NCBI GenBank assembly: GCA_947481635.1
Contig: CANKHJ010000013.1
Location: 1 to 45,602, forward strand
Source of the DNA: Bradyrhizobiaceae bacterium
GTDB lineage: Bacteria > Pseudomonadota > Alphaproteobacteria > Rhizobiales > Xanthobacteraceae
Length of the DNA: 45,602 nucleotides
Direction of reading: 5' to 3'
In this document: positions 16,801 through 24,654 of the stretch, in pieces
Layout: each line of letters begins with the position of its first letter
How positions within the stretch are numbered: position 1 is the stretch's first letter
Notes under the pieces: model-generated
What the model was told of the DNA's origin: nothing
Seen by the model: the letters and a program-made list of their open reading frames with translations, nothing else
Database searches by the model: none
Program-made: the position numbers and the translations under genes

Positions 16801-17736
16801 TTAGCTTTTTTGATTTTCCCAGCAGGCGAAGCCCAGGCCCGTCACCGCATGGCGCGCCGGGATGTAGTCGACGACCGTCCCCTTCTGCCGGTGGAAGGCC
16901 GCGGCGACGGAAATCCAGGCGCGGATCTCGCCGGTGCCGCTGCGCATCGTGTCCGAGTCGAAGGTGAAAAGCGATTTGAGCTGCTCGGTCTCGCCGCGCT
17001 GGATCCGTTCGAGCACCCAGGTATCGAGCGGCACGTCGACCCAGCCGGCGCGCGGTCCGAGCGGACAATGCGAAAGTCCGCCGGACGCATAGAGGCCAAT
17101 CCGCTCGGGACGCGCGTCGAGGATCTCTTTCAGCGCGAGGCCGAAGTCGTAGCAGCGCTCGCCGCTCGGCTGCGGCGCGTGATAGCCATTGACGAAGATC
17201 GGCAGCGCCAGAATTCCGGACTGGTCGGTGCGCATCACCTTGGCGATGCGCGAAAACGCGTGTCCCAGCCCGCCCGCGGGCTTGCCGAGAGCGCGCAGTT
17301 CCTCGACCGAAGCGGGATCGAAGCCGCGCTTCATCAGTCCGGTCAGGATCGCCTTGCCCAATTCCGGATTGGATTTCAGCGTGACGTGATTGTCTTCGAG
17401 CTTCTGCCCGATCCACGTGATGCTGGCGGAGCCGGCCGCTTCCGCGCCGGTGAAGATCGCGAAGGATGGGTTGAGCGCCTTGGTGAACACTTCGGTCTGG
17501 TCATCGCCGATGATCACCAGCACGTCGAGCTTGGCCTCGGTGATCTTGTCGCGCAGCACGTCGAACGCCTTCTCGACCCGGTTGCGGTAGTCGCGGACCA
17601 CCTCGGGTGTCTCGAGCGCGAAATCCGGCGGCTGGGGCAGTCCCTTGGTCAGACCGCGGTGGATGTCAGGCCAGGCTTCGGCCGGGGAGAACATCGAAGG
17701 CGCGTGAGAGGATGCGAGGCCGAGAACGACGGGCAT
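16801..17736 (-). CDS. Class III extradiol dioxygenase (LigB-like) homologue with altered iron site
   Basis: This LigB-fold protein of 311 residues is likely to act on a catechol-type or aminophenol-type ring. Compared with LigB, His11 (ASSHAPSM) matches the first iron ligand, His223 (GGLSHCPLG) the catalytic histidine and Glu270 (SGTGEIRAW) the glutamate ligand. The second histidine ligand, in the usual NDH motif, aligns with Gln80 in GDDQTEVF, so iron binding must differ. The motif looks conserved in form rather than decayed, and I believe relatives exist with it. Protocatechuate or gallate dioxygenase labels would be unsafe. The gene is first of a minus-strand group of three, preceded by an inverted repeat at 17779-17794. 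I see no second (LigA-like) subunit. Confidence 0.82.
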   Translation of the reverse strand: MPVVLGLASSHAPSMFSPAEAWPDIHRGLTKGLPQPPDFALETPEVVRDYRNRVEKAFDVLRDKITEAKLDVLVIIGDDQTEVFTKALNPSFAIFTGAEAAGSASITWIGQKLEDNHVTLKSNPELGKAILTGLMKRGFDPASVEELRALGKPAGGLGHAFSRIAKVMRTDQSGILALPIFVNGYHAPQPSGERCYDFGLALKEILDARPERIGLYASGGLSHCPLGPRAGWVDVPLDTWVLERIQRGETEQLKSLFTFDSDTMRSGTGEIRAWISVAAAFHRQKGTVVDYIPARHAVTGLGFACWENQKS

Positions 17737-18163
17737 GACGCGGTTTCCATTCGTTGGGATTGCCCAATTTCAGATATTGTTTCAAAAATGAAACGACATG
17801 GCAATAGAAAGCGCAGCGCCCTTCGCTTGCGCAGTCGATCATCGAGACGGTGATATCACCTCTCCTGTCGATGCGGAGCATCGTTGCAAAAGCGCTCAAC
17901 CCCGCGCGCTAAGCCGTCGAGGTCTCGGTGTTGTCGCGGGATCGGTCAAGAATCGCAGGGCTTGGTGGCGCGGTATCAAAAATCGTATTATTGTCCAAAA
18001 AGGAATTTGAGCCGCCTGAAAGCCGCGCTTCGTGTTGACAGCGCGGCGCGGTGCACTCCAAAATCAACGTAATCCAGGCCTCGTCCGGGCTTTCCCGGCT
18101 ATGTTCAATATTTGGTACGTGCGGCCGGTTTCCCGCGGTCGTCAGCAAGACAGGACTTAAGAA
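17737..18163. promoter_or_regulatory. Divergent control region between the ligB-like gene and the ubiD operon
   Basis: This 427-base non-coding stretch separates two divergent catabolic operons and is the longest gap in the window. It contains the inverted repeat GTTTCA-AAAA-TGAAAC (17779-17794) near the ligB-like gene. An AT-rich segment TCAAAAATCG then TATTATTGTCC (17976-17996) resembles bases 20799-20821 ahead of the Rieske gene. A TTGACA at 18035-18040 has no good -10 at the right distance. No convincing small gene was found; the short open frames here lack family resemblance. Confidence 0.55.
17779..17794. promoter_or_regulatory. Perfect inverted repeat, candidate operator for the ligB-like operon
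   Basis: Two perfect six-base arms, GTTTCA and TGAAAC, flank AAAA, 43 bases before the ATG of the ligB-like gene. The size suits a dimeric helix-turn-helix regulator. No regulator can be assigned to it from sequence alone. Confidence 0.45.
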
Positions 18164-19681
18164 ATGGACGGCAGGGTTGCGAATATCGGCCAGGATCTTC
18201 CGCTGACGCCCGCCCGGGTAAGGTCGTCAATCGACGATCGCCGTCCGAGCACCGGGCAGGATCTCCGCGGCTGGATCAAGCGGATGGCGGATATCGGTGA
18301 ATTGCTGGTCGTCAAAGGCGCCGAGCGCGAAAAGGAGATCGGCGGCATCGTCGACATTTCGATGCGCAAGATGGGGCGGCCGGCGGTCCTGTTTGAAGAC
18401 ATTCCGGATTATCAGCCCGGCTTCCGCGTGCTCGCCAACCTGTTCACCTCGGTCAAGCGGATTGCCGATACCGCCGGGCTTCCCGCCAACACCACCGAGG
18501 TCGAGCTGGTCCGCTTCTGGCGCGACTACATGCGTCATACGCCGACCATCGCCCCGACCTTGGTCAATGGCGGCGCGCTGCTCGAGAATTCCTTTACCGG
18601 CGACGATATCAACCTGCTGAGCATTCCGACGCCGCGCTGGCATGAAGGCGATGGCGGCTATTACATCGGCACCGGCGGCATGGTGATCATGAAGGACCCG
18701 GATTCCAACTGGGTCAATTACGGGGCCTATCGCGTTCAGGTGCATGACCGCAACACCGCGTCGGTGATGATCTCGAAGGGCAAGCACGGCGATATCCTGA
18801 TGCGCAAGTATCACGATCGCGGCCTGCCCTGTCCGATCGCGGTGGTGGTCGGCGTGCATCCGGCATTGTTCGCGATTGCCGGGCTCGAAATCCCCTACGG
18901 CAAGAATGAATATGACGCTGCCGGCGGTTTGCTCGGCGAGTCGATCCGCGTCATCAACGGTCCGCAGACTGGTCTGCCGATTCCGGCGGAGGCGGAGATC
19001 GCGTTCGAGGGCTTCGTCCACAAGGACGACCTGATCATGGAAGGGCCGCTCGGCGAATGGACCGGCTATTATGCCGGCGGCCAGAAGCTTGAACCCGCGA
19101 TCCGCGTCGTCAATTTCTGGCACCGCAATGATCCGATCCTCACCGGCGCGCTGCCCGGCATTCCGCCAAATGACGACACCTTCTATCGCGGCACCGCGCG
19201 TGCCGGCGTGGTGTGGCACGAGCTTGAAGCGGCCGGCGTGCCGGAAATTCGCGGCGTGTGGTCGCACGAGGCCGGCGGCAGCCGGATGTGGCTGACGGTA
19301 TCGATCAAGCAGATGTATGGCGGCCACTCCAAGCAGGCGGGGCTGATCGCCAGCCAGTGTCACGCCGGCGCCTATGCCAACCGCGTCGTGGTGGTGGTCG
19401 ATGAAGACATCAATCCGGCGGACATGGATCAGGTCGTCTGGGCGATCTGCACCCGCTGCGATCCGCGCGATGACGTCGATATTCTCAAAGGCTGCTGGAG
19501 CACCACGCTTGATCCGATGGCGTATCCGCCGGACCGGCGCAATCTCAACTCGCGCATGGTGATCGACGCCTGCAAGCCGTGGAACCGGATGGCCGACTGG
19601 CCGGCGACGGTGACCAACAGCCCTCCGCTGGAGCGCCACCTGCGCGAAAAATTCGGCAGCGTGCTGCCGCCGGAATGGTGA
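18164..19681 (+). CDS. UbiD-family decarboxylase (prenylated-FMN dependent)
   Basis: UbiD enzymes reversibly (de)carboxylate aromatic or alpha,beta-unsaturated acids with prenylated FMN. The 505-residue protein has the family layout: an N-terminal segment DLRGWIKRMADIGELL; the cofactor/metal region NWVNYGAYRVQVHDRN with the conserved arginine; and the glutamate-rich block AEAEIAFEGFV then MEGPLGEWTGYY, holding the active-site Glu residues. It ends in the usual helical tail. The first 30 or so residues precede the conserved part, so a later start cannot be excluded, though the ATG at 18164 has a purine-rich AGGAC upstream. No ubiX-like prenyltransferase gene is in the window, so prFMN must be supplied from elsewhere. 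It leads the 14 kb plus-strand run and probably removes a ring carboxylate. Confidence 0.93.
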   Translation: MDGRVANIGQDLPLTPARVRSSIDDRRPSTGQDLRGWIKRMADIGELLVVKGAEREKEIGGIVDISMRKMGRPAVLFEDIPDYQPGFRVLANLFTSVKRIADTAGLPANTTEVELVRFWRDYMRHTPTIAPTLVNGGALLENSFTGDDINLLSIPTPRWHEGDGGYYIGTGGMVIMKDPDSNWVNYGAYRVQVHDRNTASVMISKGKHGDILMRKYHDRGLPCPIAVVVGVHPALFAIAGLEIPYGKNEYDAAGGLLGESIRVINGPQTGLPIPAEAEIAFEGFVHKDDLIMEGPLGEWTGYYAGGQKLEPAIRVVNFWHRNDPILTGALPGIPPNDDTFYRGTARAGVVWHELEAAGVPEIRGVWSHEAGGSRMWLTVSIKQMYGGHSKQAGLIASQCHAGAYANRVVVVVDEDINPADMDQVVWAICTRCDPRDDVDILKGCWSTTLDPMAYPPDRRNLNSRMVIDACKPWNRMADWPATVTNSPPLERHLREKFGSVLPPEW

Positions 19682-19712
19682 GGCGCATTGTGACGACACC
19701 GGGCGCACCGCG

Positions 19713-20765
19713 ATGACCGCGTTGGCCGCTGCTCCGATCTATGAACGGGTGCTGCGGCCGCTGCTGTTCCAGCTCGAGCCGGAGACCGCGCATCAGCTGG
19801 GGCAATTCGCCTTGCGACATGAATTGCCGTGGTCGCTGATGCCGTCGCGCAATGACGGCGACCGGCTCGCGGTCAAAGTCGGCGCCTGGGATCTTCCGTC
19901 GCCGATCGGCCTTGCCGCCGGCTTCGACAAGAATGGCGATGCTGTCCCCGGATTGCAGCATCTCGGCTTCGACTACATCTGCGTTGGCTCGATCCTGGTC
20001 CAACCCGGCTCCGGCAATCCGAGGCCGCGCATGCTGCGTTATCCCGAGACCGAGTCGCTGATCAATTGCTACGGCCTGCCGACCGACGGTCTCGATGCCT
20101 GCGTTGCCAAGTTCAAGCGGCTGGCGGCGCGGCCGCTGCGGGCGCGGCTGATCGCCAATGTCCATGCGGAAACGACCGAGGATTACAGCCGTTGTTTCGC
20201 CGCGCTCGAGCCTTATGCCGACGGCGTCGAACTCGCGTTACGCTGCCCCAATCGATCGGATCACCTGAGCGTCTATCCGATCGACGATCTCGACGAATTG
20301 CTGAGTACCTTGCGCAAAAGGTGGCCCGACAAGGCCCTGTTCGTGAAATTGCCGCCCTTCGCGAATGACCAGGAGAAAGAGAACCGGCTGCAACTGGTCG
20401 AGCACGCGATCTCGCTCGGCCTGACCGGTGTCACGATTCCGGGAAACTGGACCATCCCGGAAGCGCGCCTGTCGCGCGGCCAGGGTTCGCTCAGCGGCCG
20501 GCTGACCTTCGCGAATAATCTGGCGACGGTGCAGGCGATCTCCGCCGTGTCCCGGGGCCGCATTGCGATCAAGGCCAGCGGCGGCGTGCATACCGGGGCT
20601 GAGGCGCTGCAACTGCTTGAAGCCGGCGCTACCATGATCGACATCTTCACCGCGTTCATTTTCCGCGGCTGGAATGTGGCCGCGAAGATCAAGGCGGAAA
20701 TGCTGGCGCTGATGGACCAGCGTGGCATCGCACGCGTGGCGGACCTGACCGCCGCGCAGCGGTGA
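19713..20765 (+). CDS. Class 2 dihydroorotate-dehydrogenase-like flavoprotein with altered active site
   Basis: An FMN TIM-barrel protein of 350 residues that aligns along its length with quinone-linked dihydroorotate dehydrogenase. GLAAGFDKNG (67-76), VGSILVQPGSGNPRPR, LINCYGLPTDGLD, VKLPPF, GSLSGR (258-263) and FIFRG are all recognisable, and an amphipathic N-terminus of the membrane-contact type is present. Key differences: the catalytic Ser of class 2 (E. coli Ser175) is Cys178 in RCPN; the asparagine equivalent to E. coli Asn172 is Ala175; and the Asn-Thr pair at 246-247 is replaced by IPGN. Orotate is therefore doubtful. It starts 31 bases after the UbiD gene, which argues for a catabolic redox step on a ring rather than pyrimidine synthesis. 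Confidence 0.85.
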   Translation: MTALAAAPIYERVLRPLLFQLEPETAHQLGQFALRHELPWSLMPSRNDGDRLAVKVGAWDLPSPIGLAAGFDKNGDAVPGLQHLGFDYICVGSILVQPGSGNPRPRMLRYPETESLINCYGLPTDGLDACVAKFKRLAARPLRARLIANVHAETTEDYSRCFAALEPYADGVELALRCPNRSDHLSVYPIDDLDELLSTLRKRWPDKALFVKLPPFANDQEKENRLQLVEHAISLGLTGVTIPGNWTIPEARLSRGQGSLSGRLTFANNLATVQAISAVSRGRIAIKASGGVHTGAEALQLLEAGATMIDIFTAFIFRGWNVAAKIKAEMLALMDQRGIARVADLTAAQR

Positions 20766-20944
20766 CGCGGCGCGTCGGTCCAGCCTGCGGTCAAGTGTTC
20801 AAAAATTGGAATATTATTGACTTTTGGATCACGGGCAGGGATATTTATCCATGCGCAGGCGCCGTGTGAACGCGCGCGTTGGTTCGAGCACGCCCGTGTC
20901 GATGCCGCGGTGGTCGTCACCGCGTTGTAAGGATTTTGCTCTCC
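20766..20944. promoter_or_regulatory. Intergenic region ahead of the Rieske oxygenase gene
   Basis: This 179-base gap has an AT-rich centre (20796-20835). The arms TTCAAAA and TTTTGGA (20798-20804, 20822-20828) form an imperfect inverted repeat around a 17-base spacer. The stretch resembles 17976-17996 ahead of the UbiD gene. It may hold an internal promoter of the catabolic run. Confidence 0.42.
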
Positions 20945-22180
20945 ATGACTCATCAGTCTTCCGCCGACAAATCCGCCGCCAGCGTGACCAGCGCGAAGTT
21001 CGGAAAGAAGCTGTATCAGCCTTATATCGACGCGAAATGGGGGCTGAAGAACCACTGGTTTCCGGCGCTCTACAGCCACGAACTGGCCGATGGTTCATTC
21101 GGCAGCACGACGATTTGCGGCGAGCCGATTCTGCTGCGGCGCGAGGGCGCTGCCGTCCATGCGATCGAGGATCGGTGCGCGCATCGTGGCGTCAAAATCT
21201 CGATCAAGCCGCACTGTTTCAAAAAAGGAACAGTGACCTGCTGGTATCACGGTTTCACCTATAATCTGGAAGACGGCCTGCTCACCACCATCCTCGCCGC
21301 CCCGGAAGATCCGCTGATCGGGACGCTGCGGCTCAAGACTTATCCGGTGCAGGAAAAATACGGCATCATCTTCCTGTTTGTCGGCGACGCCGATTACGCG
21401 CCGGTCCCGCCGCTCGAATCCGATCTGCCGAAGCCGCTGGAGCGCGACTACAAGTATTTCTCGCCGAACCTGACCGACGACAACGTCATCAATCTCGGCA
21501 TCCGCCGCTCCGGCAATGCGAATTGGCGGCTCGCGGTCGAGAACGGTTTCGATCCCGGCCATACGCTGATCCACTGGAAGTCGCCGCTGATCTACGCGTC
21601 GAACCGTTCGGTCCCGCTCGGTGCGAAGCCGCTGTCGGACAAGGCGATCCGTTTCTTCGATCAGGAAGGCGAGCCGAAGGGCGTCATGAACATGACCGTC
21701 CCCGACGAGGACGGCATCTCGCATTACCAGCCGATCTTCGAGAACAAGGAATTGGGCATCAAGGCCAAGGGCAATTCCGGCCCGACTTTCGTGCGGACCT
21801 CGATGTGGCTGCCCGGCGTGCTGCGGGTCGAGAATTTTCCCGCGCCTGGCATCAGCCTTTACGAATGGTACGTGCCGACCACGGAAGACAAATACGATTA
21901 CTGGGAAATGATGACGTTCACGGTGAATGACGAAGAGCAGCGCATCAACGTCATCGACCGTTACGACAATTACCTGAAGCAGGCGGTGTTTCACGGCTTC
22001 AACGACGACGACGTGTGGGCGCGCGACGCGATGCAGCCGTTCTACCAGAATGGCGTCGGCTTCGATGAGGAGCGGCTCGGCACCATGGACGCCGTCATCG
22101 TCGCCTGGCGCAAATTCCTCTCGACCCACGCGCGCGGCATTCAGACCCCTCCCAAGGAGTTGGGGAAATCGCGGCGTTAG
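20945..22180 (+). CDS. Rieske non-heme iron oxygenase, terminal component (CarAa/OxoO-like)
   Basis: The catalytic component of a ring-hydroxylating oxygenase, 411 residues. The Rieske cluster ligands are Cys78/His80 (DRCAHRG) and Cys99/His102 (TCWYHGF). The catalytic mononuclear iron site shows GFDPGHTLIH with bridging Asp203 and ligands His206 and His210; the third carboxylate is probably in the Asp354-356 run. Motifs such as WRLAVENGFDP and LKTYPVQE strongly recall carbazole 1,9a-dioxygenase CarAa and its relatives, including 2-oxoquinoline monooxygenase, which form homotrimers without a beta subunit; none is encoded here. The ATG at 20945 was chosen because upstream in-frame codons give Arg-rich non-family sequence. 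Its reductase gene follows after 32 bases. Confidence 0.93.
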   Translation: MTHQSSADKSAASVTSAKFGKKLYQPYIDAKWGLKNHWFPALYSHELADGSFGSTTICGEPILLRREGAAVHAIEDRCAHRGVKISIKPHCFKKGTVTCWYHGFTYNLEDGLLTTILAAPEDPLIGTLRLKTYPVQEKYGIIFLFVGDADYAPVPPLESDLPKPLERDYKYFSPNLTDDNVINLGIRRSGNANWRLAVENGFDPGHTLIHWKSPLIYASNRSVPLGAKPLSDKAIRFFDQEGEPKGVMNMTVPDEDGISHYQPIFENKELGIKAKGNSGPTFVRTSMWLPGVLRVENFPAPGISLYEWYVPTTEDKYDYWEMMTFTVNDEEQRINVIDRYDNYLKQAVFHGFNDDDVWARDAMQPFYQNGVGFDEERLGTMDAVIVAWRKFLSTHARGIQTPPKELGKSRR

Positions 22181-22212
22181 AGCCGAACCGGCGGGCGCGG
22201 TAAGGGCACGTC

Positions 22213-23250
22213 ATGAACGACGTCCGTCAGGTCACCGCGCGATTCAGTGACGGGGTGGCGCTCGACATCGCGGTGCGCGATGGGCAGCCGGTGCTGACCG
22301 CCGCGCTCGAAGCGGGCATCAATCTCCTGCATCAATGCAGGGCGGGAAGCTGCAGCACCTGCATCTCCCAGCGCGTCGACGGCGAGTTCGAGATGGAGTC
22401 CACGACCAGCATCGCGCTGATGCCCTCGGAAATCAGGGAGGGCAAATTGCTCACCTGCCTGACGCATGCCAAGTCCGACGGCGTGCTCGACTTTGCCTAT
22501 GAGAGCAAATGGCTCGATCGCGAACGCGCCCGGAAATACACCACCACGGTGCTCGACGTGGTCCGTACCTGCGACACCGTGACGTCGCTGCAGATCGAGG
22601 TCGATCCCGGCGAAGATGAGCCGACCTTCGTCTCCGGCATGTATTTTCTGCTGCGCGTGCCCGGTACTGATCACTGGCGCGCTTACTCCGCCGCGACCGG
22701 CCCGACCGAGCTGCCGGCGATGACCTTCCTGGTGCGCCATGTGCCGGACGGCGTGATGACCGAATTCGTGTCCACCGCGTGCGCGCCCGGCGACAGCATC
22801 GAGATTGAAGGGCCGTTCGGCGAGTTTTTCCTGCGTGATACCGATGCGGCGCTGATCATGGTCGCGGGCGGCACCGGTCTCGCGCCGATCCTGTCGATCC
22901 TGGATTCGATCCGCGAGAAGCGGCGCAATCGCAACCGGATCCTGCTGTGCTTCGGCGTCACCCGCTACGACGACCTGTTCTATCTCGATGAATTGGAGTT
23001 GCGCCGCCACCTGATGCCGCAGCTCGAGGTTCGGATCGGTGTTGCCATCGCGGATGAGCGCTGGGATGGTCCGGTCGGAATGGTCACCGATCTGCTGAAA
23101 GACGGCGACGGCTCCGACAAACACGTCGCCTATGTCTGCGGCCCGCCGCCGATGGTCGAGGCCGCTCTTGATCGCCTGGTTGCGGCCGGTGTGCCGCGCG
23201 AGGCGGTACATTACGAACGCTTCGCGCCGTCCAGCAGCGCGGCGTCATGA
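22213..23250 (+). CDS. Rieske oxygenase reductase (2Fe-2S / FAD / NAD)
   Basis: The electron donor to the Rieske oxygenase encoded just upstream. The N-terminal plant-type ferredoxin domain has Cys42, Cys47, Cys50 and Cys82. The middle FAD domain has the RAYSAATGP flavin motif, and the C-terminal NAD domain has GGTGLAPI and ends with the YVCGPPPM motif. At 345 residues and in this order it matches class IB-type reductases such as BenC and OxoR. Because the 2Fe-2S domain is fused here, no separate ferredoxin is needed, and none is encoded nearby. CarA systems, in contrast, use a distinct ferredoxin. The pair thus forms a self-sufficient two-component oxygenase using NAD(P)H. Confidence 0.93.
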   Translation: MNDVRQVTARFSDGVALDIAVRDGQPVLTAALEAGINLLHQCRAGSCSTCISQRVDGEFEMESTTSIALMPSEIREGKLLTCLTHAKSDGVLDFAYESKWLDRERARKYTTTVLDVVRTCDTVTSLQIEVDPGEDEPTFVSGMYFLLRVPGTDHWRAYSAATGPTELPAMTFLVRHVPDGVMTEFVSTACAPGDSIEIEGPFGEFFLRDTDAALIMVAGGTGLAPILSILDSIREKRRNRNRILLCFGVTRYDDLFYLDELELRRHLMPQLEVRIGVAIADERWDGPVGMVTDLLKDGDGSDKHVAYVCGPPPMVEAALDRLVAAGVPREAVHYERFAPSSSAAS

Positions 23251-23304
23251 ATTCACATCGTCAATGATGCCTGCCGGCTTTGAGCCAGGAAATTTGAGCC
23301 AGAT

Positions 23305-24618
23305 ATGGGTGTTGAAATGAATGTCGCGAACACGATCGATCAGAACTTTGCTAGCGCCACCGCTCAGGTCGACGAAGACCGGCTGCGGCGCATCTGCCTT
23401 GATCTCGCGTCGGCGCATAGCCCGACCGGCGCCGAATTGCCGGCCGCCAAAGTGATCGGCGACTATTTCGAAGCCGCTGGCATCACGCCGATTTACCAGC
23501 ATCTCAGCGCCACATCGGCGAATGTCTATGCGCGCTTGCCCGGCTCCGGCGGCGGACCGAGCCTGCTCCTCTACGCCCCGATCGACACGCATCTCGAAGG
23601 CGATCCCGCGCAGGACATCCCGGCGGTCGGAGCGAAATTCCGGCCGGACATGCTGCCGGTCGGACACGAGCGCGATGGCTTCGTCGTCGGCCTCGGCGCA
23701 TCCAATCCCAAGGGCATGGCCGCCACGGTGCTGGAAGCGGCGCTCGCGCTGCGTGCTGCGGACGTGACATTGCGTGGCGACATCATCGTCGCCTTCGCGG
23801 GCGGCGGCATGCCGATCAATGCCAGCCAGCGCGACAATCGCGGGCTGAGCGACGGCGTCTATCATATGCTGACGCGCGGCGTATGCGCCGACTTCGCCAT
23901 CGTGATGAAGCCGGGCTCCGGCGTCTATCACGAGGAGCCGGGCTTATGCTGGTTCCGGGTCTCGGTGCGTGGCGTGTTCGGTTATGCCGGCATCCCGCGC
24001 GGCATCATGCCGAACTCCATTCCGCCGGCCGCGAAATTGATCCTCGAGCTCGAGGAATGGCTGCCGACCTATACGACGCGCAACACCCGCGGGCAGGTGG
24101 TGCCGCGCGGCGCCATCACCGCCTTGCGCGCGGGCTCGGTCGACCGCCTGGCTTTCACGCCCGCGACCACCGAGATCTATCTCGACATCCGCTGCGCGCC
24201 GCACACCCCGCCGGCCGAGGTGAAGGCGCAATTCGCCGAGGCGATGGACGCGATCCGCGCGCGCAACCCCGATATCAAGTTCGATTGGGATATGTGCGCG
24301 GCCTATCCAGGATCGGCGACGGCGGAAGACAACTGGATCATCAAGTCCGCGATCCGCGGCTGGGAAGCCGTGGAAGGCAATACCTACACGATGCCGCCGA
24401 ATAGCGGACAGACCGATATCTCGCTGATCCGCAATCTGGGCATCCCGACCGCGCGGCTCGGCTGGCCGTCGACGCCGAAGAATGTTCCGCCCGATCTCAC
24501 CGGCGGGCTGGGTGGCATGGGGGTTGCTTACGTTCCTGACCTGGCGATCGCCTGCAAGAAGATCATCTACGCCGCGATCGATACCTGTTCGCGCGCGCGC
24601 GCCGACGTGAATCTGTAG
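23305..24618 (+). CDS. M20-fold (ArgE/DapE/CPG2-like) protein lacking canonical metal ligands
   Basis: The 437-residue chain follows the M20 amidohydrolase pattern, with a split catalytic domain around a lid domain. The metal site appears lost. The usual HxD motif reads APIDTH (Pro92, Asp94). The GAxDxKG motif reads GASNPKG, with Asn134 for the bridging Asp. The catalytic Glu-Glu pair is replaced within AFAGGGMPIN. The EP motif reads MKPG, with Lys202. The C-terminal ligand histidine is absent from the Gly-rich segment after 398. The rest of the fold is well preserved, so this looks like a repurposed rather than decaying gene. It lies between the Rieske reductase and the ABC importer. An ATG at 23317 is an alternative start. 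Confidence 0.8.
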   Translation: MGVEMNVANTIDQNFASATAQVDEDRLRRICLDLASAHSPTGAELPAAKVIGDYFEAAGITPIYQHLSATSANVYARLPGSGGGPSLLLYAPIDTHLEGDPAQDIPAVGAKFRPDMLPVGHERDGFVVGLGASNPKGMAATVLEAALALRAADVTLRGDIIVAFAGGGMPINASQRDNRGLSDGVYHMLTRGVCADFAIVMKPGSGVYHEEPGLCWFRVSVRGVFGYAGIPRGIMPNSIPPAAKLILELEEWLPTYTTRNTRGQVVPRGAITALRAGSVDRLAFTPATTEIYLDIRCAPHTPPAEVKAQFAEAMDAIRARNPDIKFDWDMCAAYPGSATAEDNWIIKSAIRGWEAVEGNTYTMPPNSGQTDISLIRNLGIPTARLGWPSTPKNVPPDLTGGLGGMGVAYVPDLAIACKKIIYAAIDTCSRARADVNL

Positions 24619-24654
24619 CGCTGCGTTTTTGTGCGTGAGGGGGATGTTTTGACG

